NCBI RefSeq assembly: GCF_027744825.2
Contig: NC_071348.1
Span: 12,371,563 to 12,435,562, forward strand
Direction: 5' to 3'
DNA length: 64,000 nucleotides
Source: Synchiropus splendidus
Lineage: Eukaryota; Chordata; Actinopteri; Syngnathiformes; Callionymidae
How positions within the stretch are numbered: position 1 is the first letter of the stretch; every line of letters begins with the position of its first letter. Shown here piece after piece: positions 37,240-47,131 of the stretch. Under the pieces are notes generated by a model, which was not told where the DNA came from, searched no databases, and saw nothing but the letters and a program-made list of their open reading frames with translations. The translations under genes were made by a program, and so were the position numbers.

Positions 37240-39194
37240 CGTTTGAACCGTTAGAGGGCTGAGGCAGTTTTCCATCTTTCAATTTTTCGGGTGAATTTTA
37301 GATCTGAAGCTTGAGTCCATTGACCTGATTTGAAGCATGAAGGCACGAGTTATTGCATCAATATATTAGTCTGTCTCACCCCTTCATGTAAACCTGAATT
37401 AATGAATATTGTCTTGGCTAAAAACTCAATTCACACACAATTGATTAACATGACAGTCAGAACACTTAAAATAAATGTGACAGCAACGTAGGATATTTTA
37501 CTGTGTAATCACCAGCAGGAGAAAACAGAACCTGTTTAGCCCACACGACCTCATGGAAGCTTGAGGAGAAAGTCGACTTGGCACATTGTTCTAGGTTGAG
37601 ATTTTCATGAGTGGCCTGCAACATTATAGTGAGAGTTAACTTGTAAGCCATCACAAGGGTGCTGATGTTTGTGTATTTATTTTATTTGTTTCTTTTTTTA
37701 ATCAAAATGAATTTTATCTCTGTTTATTCTTTTTCCTTTTTGTTCTTGAGTGACAGAGTTTGTTGATTTTGCTAATGCGTTGCTTTGAAATCTCATTTTC
37801 ATTTTAAAAACAAAATTAAATAAAGATAAGGCAACAATGGTTGTAGTTGTTCTTTTTTGTTTGTAATAAAACAAGCTGGATAATTCTATAGAAAGAGTGG
37901 TAACCAGTTTTGTTTGGGTGAAAAAAACAACTAATTTCTACCCACACTTTGTTGTTTTTTGCTCAATATTTGTCTTGCATTTATTTTATCTATGTTTTTT
38001 CAACTAACGGCGAAGAAGTGGTCGGGCTGAAACTCAAGAAACCATCGAAATGTTCGTAAATAATGTTGAAGTAAACAGAGTACCAAATCTAGACACTTGT
38101 ATCGCCATATATCGTCATATTATGAATGTTTTGCTGCCGAAACCTGTATTTTTGAGTTGTACTCTCCGACTATTGAAAAATGATTTGGCAGAAAAAGGTT
38201 CAATTTACCAACATAACAGAAAAAAAGATGTCACAGCTTATGTGAAGCAGTTAAAACGGCAAACTTGACTGGACCAGAATACATAATCCTCACCATCACA
38301 TTCTTCATCTTAATCTTATTGAACATTAATGTTGGATAATTGTGCCGCCATTTATTATGCAGAACATTTTCCATTTTGTAGGCCAAAACGCTTTGTGTTT
38401 TTGTTGTACTTAGTTTGTTGACTGAATTAGGCTTGCAAAAACCAACTTAAAAATGGGAACACAATACATAACATAGGCTGAATTATTGTATGTATGAGTT
38501 AAAAAAGGCTGCTTAAAATCTAACTTCTAAAATCTGAAGATAACATTTAGGATTCATGACCATTTTAATACTCTCTAACTGACTTTCTTTCCACAAGTCC
38601 AACATGAATACACTCCATTATTGTATTCATGTTCACTGGTAGTGCCTCCTGAAGCTCTTGACCTTGTCCAGTGACCTGCTTTCATTAAATGTGTTGACAC
38701 GACAAGGACGTATTATGTGACAAAGATCTTCACTTTCATTCAAGGAGAAGTTCGGAAAGGCTGCCTCTTCTGCTCCTGGATGAAGTTTAAGTTTGAGTTT
38801 ATTTATTTGAGTTTATCTGTGACTTGACTGAGGGTCTGGAGAAGAAGTGACAGGTGAGTTTTCTTCTACTGTTTTTATAGAGCTGATAGTTGTGCCGGGC
38901 TTAAAGAACAAAGGACAATATTATGGCTCTCTTCATTTTCATGTGTAGTGGACGCTCAAATTTTTACTGTTGAGTTAAACTTTATCAGATGATTTTTTTT
39001 AATAACGTTGAGATTAGGAAGTTCCAATGGCAATTTTCACAAGAGTGAAAAGAGATGAAAGCATTCAATTCAGACAAAACTTTTATCATAGATTTTCAGC
39101 AAGTGCACTACTATTTGTGGTCCTGATTTATCTTAAATATCTGTTGCATCATGTTTTGTGAAATTTGTCTCCTTCCAGAGCGTCCATCTCAGCC
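37240..39194. other. Intergenic region and probable 5' UTR exon of kcne1
   Basis: No coding gene was recognised. Near 38850 the sequence GAAGTGACAG|GTGAGT looks like the donor of an untranslated first exon, and CCTTCCAG at about 39171-39178 is a fitting acceptor 16 bases before the kcne1 start codon. The remainder is AT-rich sequence without recognised features. Confidence 0.4.
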
Positions 39195-39611
39195 ATGTCA
39201 CATTTCAATGCATCAGAGTTACAGTCGCTTCTCCTCACGTTCCTGCAGAGCTGCCTCAACAGCACGAGCGGACGTCCCTCTCAACAACCTCAGAACTTCA
39301 CTGTTCAGCCGGCGTTGCAGCACTTAACTGGAGTCAGAGATCAATCTCAGGGCTTCATGTATATTCTCCTAGTGGTTGGCATGTTCAGCTTCTTCACCTT
39401 GGGCATCATGCTCAGCTACATCCGTTCCAAGAAGCTGGAGAATTCTCAGGATCCGTACCACCAGTATATCGCCAAGGACTGGAGCAAAGTGCCGTCACCA
39501 TCCAGAGCTGTGACTCAGGTTCTGCACAAGGCTGCATCGGATGACAGAGTCCACACCAACGACTCAGTTGTCATCTGTAACCAAGCAGCCGTTGAACAGC
39601 TTCCCGGTTAG
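39195..39611 (+). CDS. kcne1: Potassium voltage-gated channel accessory subunit KCNE1 (minK)
   Basis: Single-exon frame of 138 residues from ATG 39195, as usual for KCNE genes. One membrane helix at about residues 54-76 is followed by the family signature ([17 protein letters not shown]), nearly identical to mammalian KCNE1, which separates it from KCNE2-4. The N-terminus is extracellular, with glycosylation sites at NAS (5), NST (22) and NFT (34). The cytoplasmic part includes [12 protein letters not shown], matching the DPFNVYIESDAW segment of KCNE1. In this family the protein joins KCNQ1 to form the slow delayed-rectifier current in heart and inner ear. Gene order with dnajc28 agrees with human 21q22, where both lie. 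A frame extension upstream of the ATG lacks a start codon and is not used. Confidence 0.94.
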   Translation: MSHFNASELQSLLLTFLQSCLNSTSGRPSQQPQNFTVQPALQHLTGVRDQSQGFMYILLVVGMFSFFTLGIMLSYIRSKKLENSQDPYHQYIAKDWSKVPSPSRAVTQVLHKAASDDRVHTNDSVVICNQAAVEQLPG

Positions 39612-39729
39612 AAAATCATTGAAAACCAGCCCAAATAAGGAATATAAATACTTTTAATTTGGTACGTTTGTTTCACACAGTAACACTTGGATGGATTTGA
39701 ACAGCTTCATGTGACGTAAGTTAGTTAAC

Positions 39730-39735
39730 AATAAA
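39730..39735 (+). terminator. kcne1: Polyadenylation signal of kcne1
   Basis: AATAAA about 120 bases after the kcne1 stop and just short of the convergent dnajc28 stop codon, so the two 3' UTRs probably overlap. Confidence 0.5.
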
Positions 39736-39762
39736 TGATTGTCACTCTCAACATCAGAGTCT

Positions 39763-40929
39763 TTATATTCTTAACCTAAGCACCTTCTGCATCCAAGTCA
39801 TCACGCTTGGCTTTTTTTTATTGGCTTCAGCAGCAGCAGCATTAGCTTTTTTTTTCTCCTCTTTTCTCCTCTGCCTCTCCTTTTCCCGTTCTTTCTGCTG
39901 GTCCAGTCGATGCTGTTGAGCTGCCTTTTCCGCACGCTCAATCTCCCTTGTCAGGTTGAAATGAACCATCTGCATTTTAAGCATCGGAACAACAAGGTTA
40001 TAATTGTCCACCAACTTATTTAGCCGTTTTATTTCGTCTTGGACTGAAGCACACAGCTGCTCCCACTCGCTCTGCTCCTTTGACGTCCAGGAGTCGGACA
40101 GTCTGGCCTTTCCTTGCAAAAGAGTATGTCGGATTTCAGCTATTTTCTCCCGGATGTCTCGCTGCGTGACGACCCAGGGCGGTTGATAACCATTGTCAAT
40201 GAGGATGCGGTTCAGGTTATGTGTCATTGGATCAGCGTAAGGATTATGCTCAAACTTATTGAGAGGCTTCCCAGCTCCGCTCAGATTCCTGAAGTCTCCA
40301 CGAGCCATGGACTCCTGTATAAGGTCCTCCACCAGCCTTTCGACAGCCTGGGTGATTTTAATCTTCCGGCTACGCTGACGCATGTCTCGTTCCACCAGGG
40401 CCCCCTCGGCAGCAGCAGCTCTCTCATGCTCTCTCTGTCTGTAGTTCAACACCTGCTCAGAGGCTCGATCCACACGGAACTGTTGATACTGGCGCTCACG
40501 CTGGCTCGGCGTGCCTGAGCCCACACCTTCATAACTGAGGTAGTGTCTGTGCTGAGGAGCTGCACTGCGAGACTTTTCATCATCCTCCTCCCCCTTCACC
40601 AGATCAGGCTGCACAATCTTGCTTTGATGAGCAAGAACTGACCGGTACGCCTCCTCCACCCGTGAAAACAACGCTGCATCTGCGGTGGCTGCTCCAGAAT
40701 CCGGGTGGTAGAGCTTGGCCAGGCGCAGGTACGATTCCTTAATTTGTGCAGGGCTGCTCTGACCTTCATCCGGCAACTGTAGCAGCCTGTAGCTCTCTTT
40801 GAGGCTGCGGCTGATTTGGGATTGGGAGCTGAAAACTCTGAACAACACGGACCGACGGGACAGGACAAGCAGTAAACTGGCATGATGCAAGTCAAATCTT
40901 GCCACCATGAACATGGAAGTACAAGTCAT
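39763..40929 (-). CDS. dnajc28: DnaJ homolog subfamily C member 28
   Basis: Uninterrupted frame of 388 residues in one exon. The start at 40929 (MTCTSMFMVA) follows an acceptor-like TATGCAG, so a separate untranslated exon probably lies near 41.4 kb; ATG codons at residues 6 and 8 are alternatives. Residues 1-35 are basic and hydrophobic and could be a mitochondrial targeting peptide. A J domain spans about 44-105 with the HPD motif intact (KLYHPDSG, residues 75-77). The DUF1992 domain follows at about 190-270 (RGDFRNLSGAGKPLNKFE, HNLNRILIDNGYQPPWV). The C-terminus is a highly charged Lys/Glu/Arg coiled coil. The HPD motif implies that it can stimulate an Hsp70 ATPase; the cellular role of the family is poorly defined. 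It is convergent with kcne1, 151 bases between the stop codons. Confidence 0.94.
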   Translation of the reverse strand: MTCTSMFMVARFDLHHASLLLVLSRRSVLFRVFSSQSQISRSLKESYRLLQLPDEGQSSPAQIKESYLRLAKLYHPDSGAATADAALFSRVEEAYRSVLAHQSKIVQPDLVKGEEDDEKSRSAAPQHRHYLSYEGVGSGTPSQRERQYQQFRVDRASEQVLNYRQREHERAAAAEGALVERDMRQRSRKIKITQAVERLVEDLIQESMARGDFRNLSGAGKPLNKFEHNPYADPMTHNLNRILIDNGYQPPWVVTQRDIREKIAEIRHTLLQGKARLSDSWTSKEQSEWEQLCASVQDEIKRLNKLVDNYNLVVPMLKMQMVHFNLTREIERAEKAAQQHRLDQQKEREKERQRRKEEKKKANAAAAEANKKKPSVMTWMQKVLRLRI

Positions 40930-41805
40930 TTCTGGAGAATACCTGCATAGTAAAACAGAGAAAAAAATACCAGTCTATTATAGAAATGCTGGAAAACACA
41001 TAATAAACATACCAAATTCATTGTTAGATACAAAATAATTGTTCTATCAAATGCATTTGAATATATATGGTTTTGAATTAATAGAGATATCGTATCTTCA
41101 AACGTGTTTTCACGTTTTTAGACGATCATATAAATATTACAAACGTACAGTTTAATTAGAAGACGTAAAAGCATCGTATTGGTCGAGAGATTACAGATCA
41201 AAATACATCTAAAAACCGGGGCGAGGACACTGCGGGAAAACTGCCAATAAAACGTGACGTTACACTAGACTCCGAAAACCCATTCAGACTCATCCGTTCT
41301 TTTTTTATATGATTCACATTACGCATACTGCGGTAGCAACCGGATTCATCACAAACCTTATTTCTCTCGTTTGCACTGATAGCTTGTTTAAACAGATCGA
41401 ACCAAGTACTAAATGCACATCGAACGGAGACTGAAAACAGAAAGAGTCGTTAAAAAGTTGCTTCATAACGTAGGTCACCTGTGTTTGTTGTTGTTTTTCT
41501 TCTTCGCGTTCACGAAGTAGCAGACAACCTGATCTACTAGCGCCATCTCCTGGACAGGCGGAGAAGCTTGCACTGAAACGCGGAGTAGTAGTCTTGTTTT
41601 TTCTGATTTAATAAGTGCATTATCGACATCTGTCTTGCTGTTGTTGCTATTTTAAGCGCGCAAAAATTCTAATGATTAGTCACTGTATATTCAGTTTCAG
41701 TATAATACTTCACTATTGCTATTGTAAATGTAAATAGTTATATATCACAACATTGTGATATTTATGTCGTGAGGGAAATGAGATGCTCACCTGCGGTTAC
41801 TCAGC
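40930..41805. other. dnajc28 upstream region
   Basis: Probably holds the dnajc28 5' UTR exon and promoter (around 41.2-41.5 kb). No coding sequence was recognised. Confidence 0.4.
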
Positions 41806-44451
41806 TCAGCAATACGATTCAGTTTGTAATTCTTCAAAATCTCCAAAAAGATATCGCATTTTTTCCAAGCTGGGCCTGAGAGGACTGAAAATGAGGTTCC
41901 TCATTGTGGCTTCACCTATTGGCACGGTCATGATGGTGTCGAAACACTCATGGTCGCTGATACTGGAGTCCTGGGACTCAGGCGGAATCGGGGAGGTCCT
42001 GGTCTTTCTATGGATGATGAACAGCTGGCGTTTATTCCCCTTGCCTTGCTCTGAAGAAACAGGAGCAGATCCTTCATCCATCCTTTGAACATCAGTGATT
42101 CACTGACAAGCTCCACATGTATTATTTCTTCAACATCAGCCAGCCTCAGTGGAAGTTCGTCATCAGAAACAAATTTGAGAAAAGAATTCTGAGCCTCAGG
42201 GATGAAAGTTTGATTTGATAATGTCAACATTTGAGATTTAAGTAGACTTTTTTTACATACAAAAGATTTTTGCACATTCAAGACACATTTTTGCAGCGCT
42301 TTAGTATGCATTGTTTTCAAACATATATGTCATGGCTCCGCTTCCAGGCTCCGAGTCCTGGTTTTGCTTTTTTCCCCTCTGTTCATTTGGCACACGGCTG
42401 GAGCCGATTAACCTCTGATGACTTGTCTTCAAAAACACCTGGGCTCCAGCAACGTGTGCCAGATCGTTGTCTTTGTTTCCTGCCAGTTCTCCTAGTCCCG
42501 GTGTGTTTCCATGTTCCCTGTGATGTGTCCTCTGGTTCCTGTGATTTTGGACTCCTCTCGTTCCCCTGTGGTAACTCCTGGTTCTCGTGTCTCTCCCTGT
42601 GTTTGGCTTTTTGTTCTGTTTTGTTCTGTTCTGCCAGCTAGCTCATTTAACTCCTGGTTCTCTCTGTTTTCGGTCTCTCGTTCTGTGAGCTAGCTTATTT
42701 TGGATTTGTCTGTGTTTAACTGTGGTTCCTGAGTTAGTGTTTTTGGTTTCTTGCTGTTTGCCGTGTGTTTCTTGGTTTCTTTTGTGGTTTATTCTCGGTT
42801 TCATTTGTGATTTAAGTTCGTTTTCTCCCAGTTCTGTGACGCTTTCTGTTTTGACTTTTTACTCATGTTTGTGCACTTCTGTTAGTTTGGTTACTCTGTT
42901 TTTTACATTCTGTGTTCGCTCTGTTTCTCCCAGTTCGGTGGCGCTTTCTGTTCTGTTGTAGTTTGTTTAATTATTAAATATTATTTATAATTCCCTCCTG
43001 TGCCTATAACCACTTGCACTTGGGTCCTACACCACGTCCTCTATACGTGGCACTTAGCTCCCCCTTCGTCCCTTGACACGTGACAATATAAGCGAAACAA
43101 AATGTTCAATATATCAAAGAGTGAGCAATAAAATCGACAACAATGGTCTGTTTTGCAGACCCATAGCTAAAATATATTTTTGCATTTTTTTTCAATGAAA
43201 TATTTTTTTCTCCTTCAAACACCAGTTACTTACTATCGGTGGAGTCTTCAGCAACAGCTGGTTCCGTAGTGTCTTTGACTGCAAACATACAAAAGTTGAT
43301 CTTAATATCAGATAATATTTGCATGAACTGTAAGGGTTGGAGAAAGCAATGCACCTGTATGACTGTGTAATTAACATTAACTATTTATTCGTTTTGTAGC
43401 AAGATTGTATTATGATAATTGTTTTGTTTTTTTTGGAGGGGAGTTGTCATTATCTGTTTAAAAAAGGGAATTTGAGGATCTAATTTTCATCACATGGTTG
43501 GAGAGGACACAAATGCACTTCATTTTTAACAGTCCTGCAAAACCCACCATTGGTAACGCTATATTGCATACGTTTCTTTAAGTGCATCAATAATCTCATT
43601 GCATCACATTTGTCTTTTAAATGTGACTGTAAATGTGTGCTGCTGATTCATATCGTTTTATTCTACAAAATGTGCTGAATTCATTCGGGCTATGCACAGT
43701 TTACGCACGGACGCATTTCGTTGCAGTGCACAGCTGCAGTTATGTTGAGGCTTTGAACTGCGAGCGGTGCAGTAGATAATGTTTGACTTCTTAGCTCGAT
43801 TCCCGTCAAGCCCGCCCCAGCCAGACAACCAGAATTATATCACCACTTATTACAGTATCGAGTAGGGTTTCAAGGTAAAAGAGAAGGAGCATAGAAGTAA
43901 TATCAATTGAACAACAAATGCCTTGTTTTACATCACTGTTATTGTTTAAGACGGAAAGTACACCCCCCAAAGACCCACTGCAAGTCTCACCACATCCTCT
44001 GCTGTAGTTTCAAAGCCTTTATTTAGAATATTTATACTGCAAACAATCTAATCTAAAAAGGATTGGCCGCAGGGCTACAGTTGTTAGTGATGAATGAATG
44101 AATCTGGTTTCAATATGTGTAGTTTTTCAACTCTATAATGATGTTCTCTTTAAAATCTCTAATATTTGATTCCTGCTTTGCTAACTCTCTTACTACTCTC
44201 TTACCCAGCAACTCCGCTTCGTTGTTGCATCCGATCGCCTTCAGTATCTCCACGCACACCTGTAGAGCTCCAGACTCTGTGAAAGTCGACACCAGGAGGT
44301 CGGTGATATCCCGGTAAGCTTTGCCCTCCACCTGCTGACGTCTGACCTGCGGCTCCTCTTTGCGAGCCAGGAGTCTGTAGCCGAACTTTCTGAAGTTCTC
44401 CTCGGACAAATCTTCCAGAGCGTTGGCGATGGCGACCGTGATGTTCGCCAT
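41806..44451 (-). pseudogene. ASC-like gene, PYD kept but CARD lost (decayed or diverged tandem copy)
   Basis: The first exon (44205-44451) encodes a pyrin domain highly like that of the upstream neighbour (LEDLSEENFRKFGYRLLARK, GALQVCVEILKAIGCNNEAE). The 45-base linker exon also survives (43234-43278, VKDTTEPAVAEDSTD). The second linker exon is visible at about 42125-42155 (DDELPLRLADVE), but its acceptor reads TTTCTG instead of TTTCAG and its donor is AAATAA instead of GTGAGT, so it is dead. No CARD exon is found. A different minus-strand frame at 41806-42059 starts after TTTCTTCAG in the right phase and encodes 83 unrecognised residues (QLFIIHRKTRTSPIPPES, SLEKMRYLFGDFEEL). A solo LTR lies between. 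It may be a pseudogene or a PYD protein with a new C-terminus. Confidence 0.7.
42328..43085. mobile_element. Solo LTR of an LTR retrotransposon (Gypsy-like)
   Basis: The 758-base element begins TGTCATGGCTCC and ends CACGTGACA, the TG...CA ends of LTRs. ATATA flanks both sides (42323-42327 and 43086-43090), a 5-bp target duplication typical of Gypsy/ERV-type integration. There are no internal gag or pol sequences, so this is a solo LTR left by recombination. The 3' part (CACTTGGGTCC ... CCCTTGACACG) resembles teleost Gypsy LTR ends. Open frames inside it are not genes. It sits in an intron of the degenerate ASC-like copy. Confidence 0.85.
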
Positions 44452-44706
44452 CTCAAGAGGCTTATGAGGTCTCTCTGGGTGGGGAAATCATTGCCACTTT
44501 GAGGACACACCCAGAGTGAACCTTTAACGGGTTGCAAGAATCATAAAAGTATAATAATTAAACTTGTAGTAGCAACAAGACACGCTACTGAATATGTTCT
44601 AAGAGCTGGTTTTATTGAGTTCTCATTCAGAAATTAAAAGACCATTTGAGGTGAGATGTTCATATCAGTGTGTAGCTGGTCTACAGACTTTTCAATGACT
44701 TTTCCA
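44452..44706. other. Spacer between the two ASC-like genes
   Basis: 255 bases separate the start codon of the downstream copy from the stop codon of the upstream copy. It must hold the promoter and 5' UTR of the one and the 3' UTR of the other. Nothing more specific was recognised. Confidence 0.4.
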
Positions 44707-46396
44707 TTATTTCCTCAGGTCAGCGATGAGGTAGGGATTATATTGCTCCAGAATCTTCAAGAAGATGTCTTTGCCTTTCTCCCCGCTGGACTTGAGCACA
44801 GTGGAGTAGAGCTCCCTCATCCTGTCTTGATCAATGCTTATTTTCATGATTCTTTGGTAGCACTCATCCTGGATGACACCTTTGTCCAGGAGCTCATCCA
44901 AAACCGAGGCCATGTGGGTGACTCTCTGGGTCAGAGGCAGCCGGTGTTTATCCACAAAGTGTTTTCCTGAAGAGAAGGAACACAGAAGAGACACCATCAG
45001 TGATCATGATAAGGTTACACTGGTATACTATTGTACACTTTTATTCTACACCTGCTGACTCACCATCGACATCGGCTGCTCCTGATGGAAGCTCATCATC
45101 TGAAACACATTTGAGAAAAGCTTTTGACAATCTGGGACCAAAGGTAAATAAGACCATTAAGTCACCTGGTAGACATTAAGATAATAAAAGACTGACCACA
45201 CCCCTTATGTAAAGATAAATAAATGGTAAATAAACTATCATTAAAAATGCATATGTATTTTCCCAAAATATTGTTTAACTTTTCCAAATTCAATGTTTAC
45301 TAACATATACTTTGTACAATGCAAAAATCAATCTGGTATGCAAATAGACATGACAATAGAGAAATGATTTCACTAGGTCTCAAGAGTCGAGCATTGTTCT
45401 GTACTGTACTGCAATAACTTACTCTTGGAGGAACCTTCAACAGCATCTGGTCCATTTGTGGCTTTGACTGCGAAAATGAAATATATATTGAATTAACTAC
45501 AGTTCTAAGACAATAAAACACAAATATAGGACCAAAAAAGGAATATTACTGTCGATAGTATACTACTACTACTAAATAATAATAGTAATAATAGTCACGA
45601 TTCGAAACATATAAGGCTTCTCCATTAAACATGACTCCATAAGATTTTCTGTTTAATTATTAACGTATTGTTGCATTTCACACTGACGACGCAGCGAGAC
45701 GGCCAGCAGCTTTTTTTTTAATTATTATTCCTGGAAGTCATATAGAGCTTCCGCATATCACAATCACTCCACGAACTGAACCCCTGACCCAGAACCATAC
45801 ACCCAGTTTCGACAGCCAGCCAATCGAGAGTCTTGTGATGCCTTCACTGGCCGCTCTTAACGAAGAAATCTCTACATCGTATGATGATGTCAGTGTATTC
45901 AGCTATTCAAAATTTCGTTCTCTGAAATCGAAAAATGTTCATGGAAATTGTTCAGATGAAACACAACAAATTACACTGCGGTATAATAATACTAATGTTC
46001 CCTCTCCACCATTTGGAATTTTCTGATATAATTAAAAAAATAAAAGTCACCAAAGTGAAAGTAAGATTTAACGGAAGTTCCCAGAGTTAACAGAAGTGTC
46101 GGGGTTTCGTAACAAACGCTGACTAACTTTCATCAAAGTTGACTGTTACCCAGCGACTGCGCCTCGTTGTTACAGCCGATCGCCGTCAGTATCTCCACAC
46201 AGACAGTGAGAGCTCCAGCCTCGGTGAAAGTCGACACCAGGACGTCGGTGACCTCCAGGTAGCTCTTCTTCTCCACTTGCTTGCGCCTGACCACCGGAGC
46301 CTCCTTGCGAGCCAGGAGTCTGTGGCAGAACTTTTGGAAGTTCTCCTCGGACAAATCCTCCAGGGCTTCGGAGATGGCCACCGAGATGCCCGCCAT
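44707..46396 (-). CDS. ASC/PYCARD-like inflammasome adaptor, PYD plus CARD
   Basis: Four exons with consistent phases: 46150-46396 (PYD), 45423-45467 and 45064-45099 (linkers), 44707-44966 (CARD). They give 195 residues, the same length as human ASC. The PYD (about 1-83) reads ALEDLSEENFQKFCHRLLAR with the conserved SEEN-KF and GALTVCVEILTAIGCNNEA segments. A polar linker (VKATNGPDAVEGSSK, NDELPSGAADVD) leads to the CARD (about 111-195): KHFVDKHRLPLTQRVTHMAS, VLDELLDKGVIQDECYQRI, FLKILEQYNPYLIADLRK, clearly like ASC. ASC links pyrin-domain sensors to caspase-1 by forming filaments and specks. Whether this is the orthologue of pycard or an extra paralogue cannot be settled here, so no symbol is given. 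The tandem neighbour downstream is a broken copy. Confidence 0.9.
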
Positions 46397-47131
46397 CTTT
46401 CAGTCGAATAAATTCACATTTCCACAGGGAAGGCGTATGGCCACGCCCCCTTTAAGCTTAGCCCAAGTGATAAATAAGATACTCAAGAGCATTACCAGCC
46501 ACGCCTGAATAACTACAGTGTAGTAACATATTAGTAGTGGAACTAATGTTTGCAATGGTAGTGCTGTAGTTGTAGCCCTTGTATCATCTGTACACGCACT
46601 AGTGGCAGCAGTGTTTGTTGCAGCAGCTGAATAGAAAAGCTAAAGTAGCATAAGGAGCCATGACAGTGTTTATAGTAGAAGTAGTAGTGATAGACGCAGT
46701 AGAAGTAATCGTTGCAGTAGTGCTGCAGCCATGGGATTACCAGTTGAGTACAAGGGCTAGTAGCAGAGGTTGCAGTATTAATCTCAGCTTTAGATGCTGA
46801 ACAGCTCAGTTTCATTTTTGATCTTTAAAATGACATGAAAAATATTATTCCAGCTTTCAGTTGTATGAAGTTTATTTACACAGTAAAATGTTTCAAGACA
46901 AACGCAGTATGTCATGATCAGAGGTAGACAGGAGTTTTGTATAAAAATAACCCTCTACATGCACACACGTCTACGTACACGCCATATAAACAATATTTAC
47001 AAGTCATGAGTAGAACTGAGAAGATAGGAGTGCTTGGGAATCACAATTCAGGATTCAGTAATGTAGAACCGTATATTAAAAAAAAGGAAAAACTTTGTCC
47101 CTGATCATCGTAAAAGTCTGTTGCTCCTGCT
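46397..47131. other. Intergenic region between the ASC-like gene and etv2
   Basis: Contains the ASC-like promoter, a degenerate GTA/GCA trinucleotide-rich stretch at about 46530-46770, and the etv2 3' UTR with a minus-strand polyadenylation-type signal (TTTATT on the plus strand near 46870). No gene was recognised. Confidence 0.45.

Noticed and set aside
42270..42961. Plus-strand Ser/Phe/Val-rich frames
   Set aside because: They lie within the solo LTR and have no recognisable domain.
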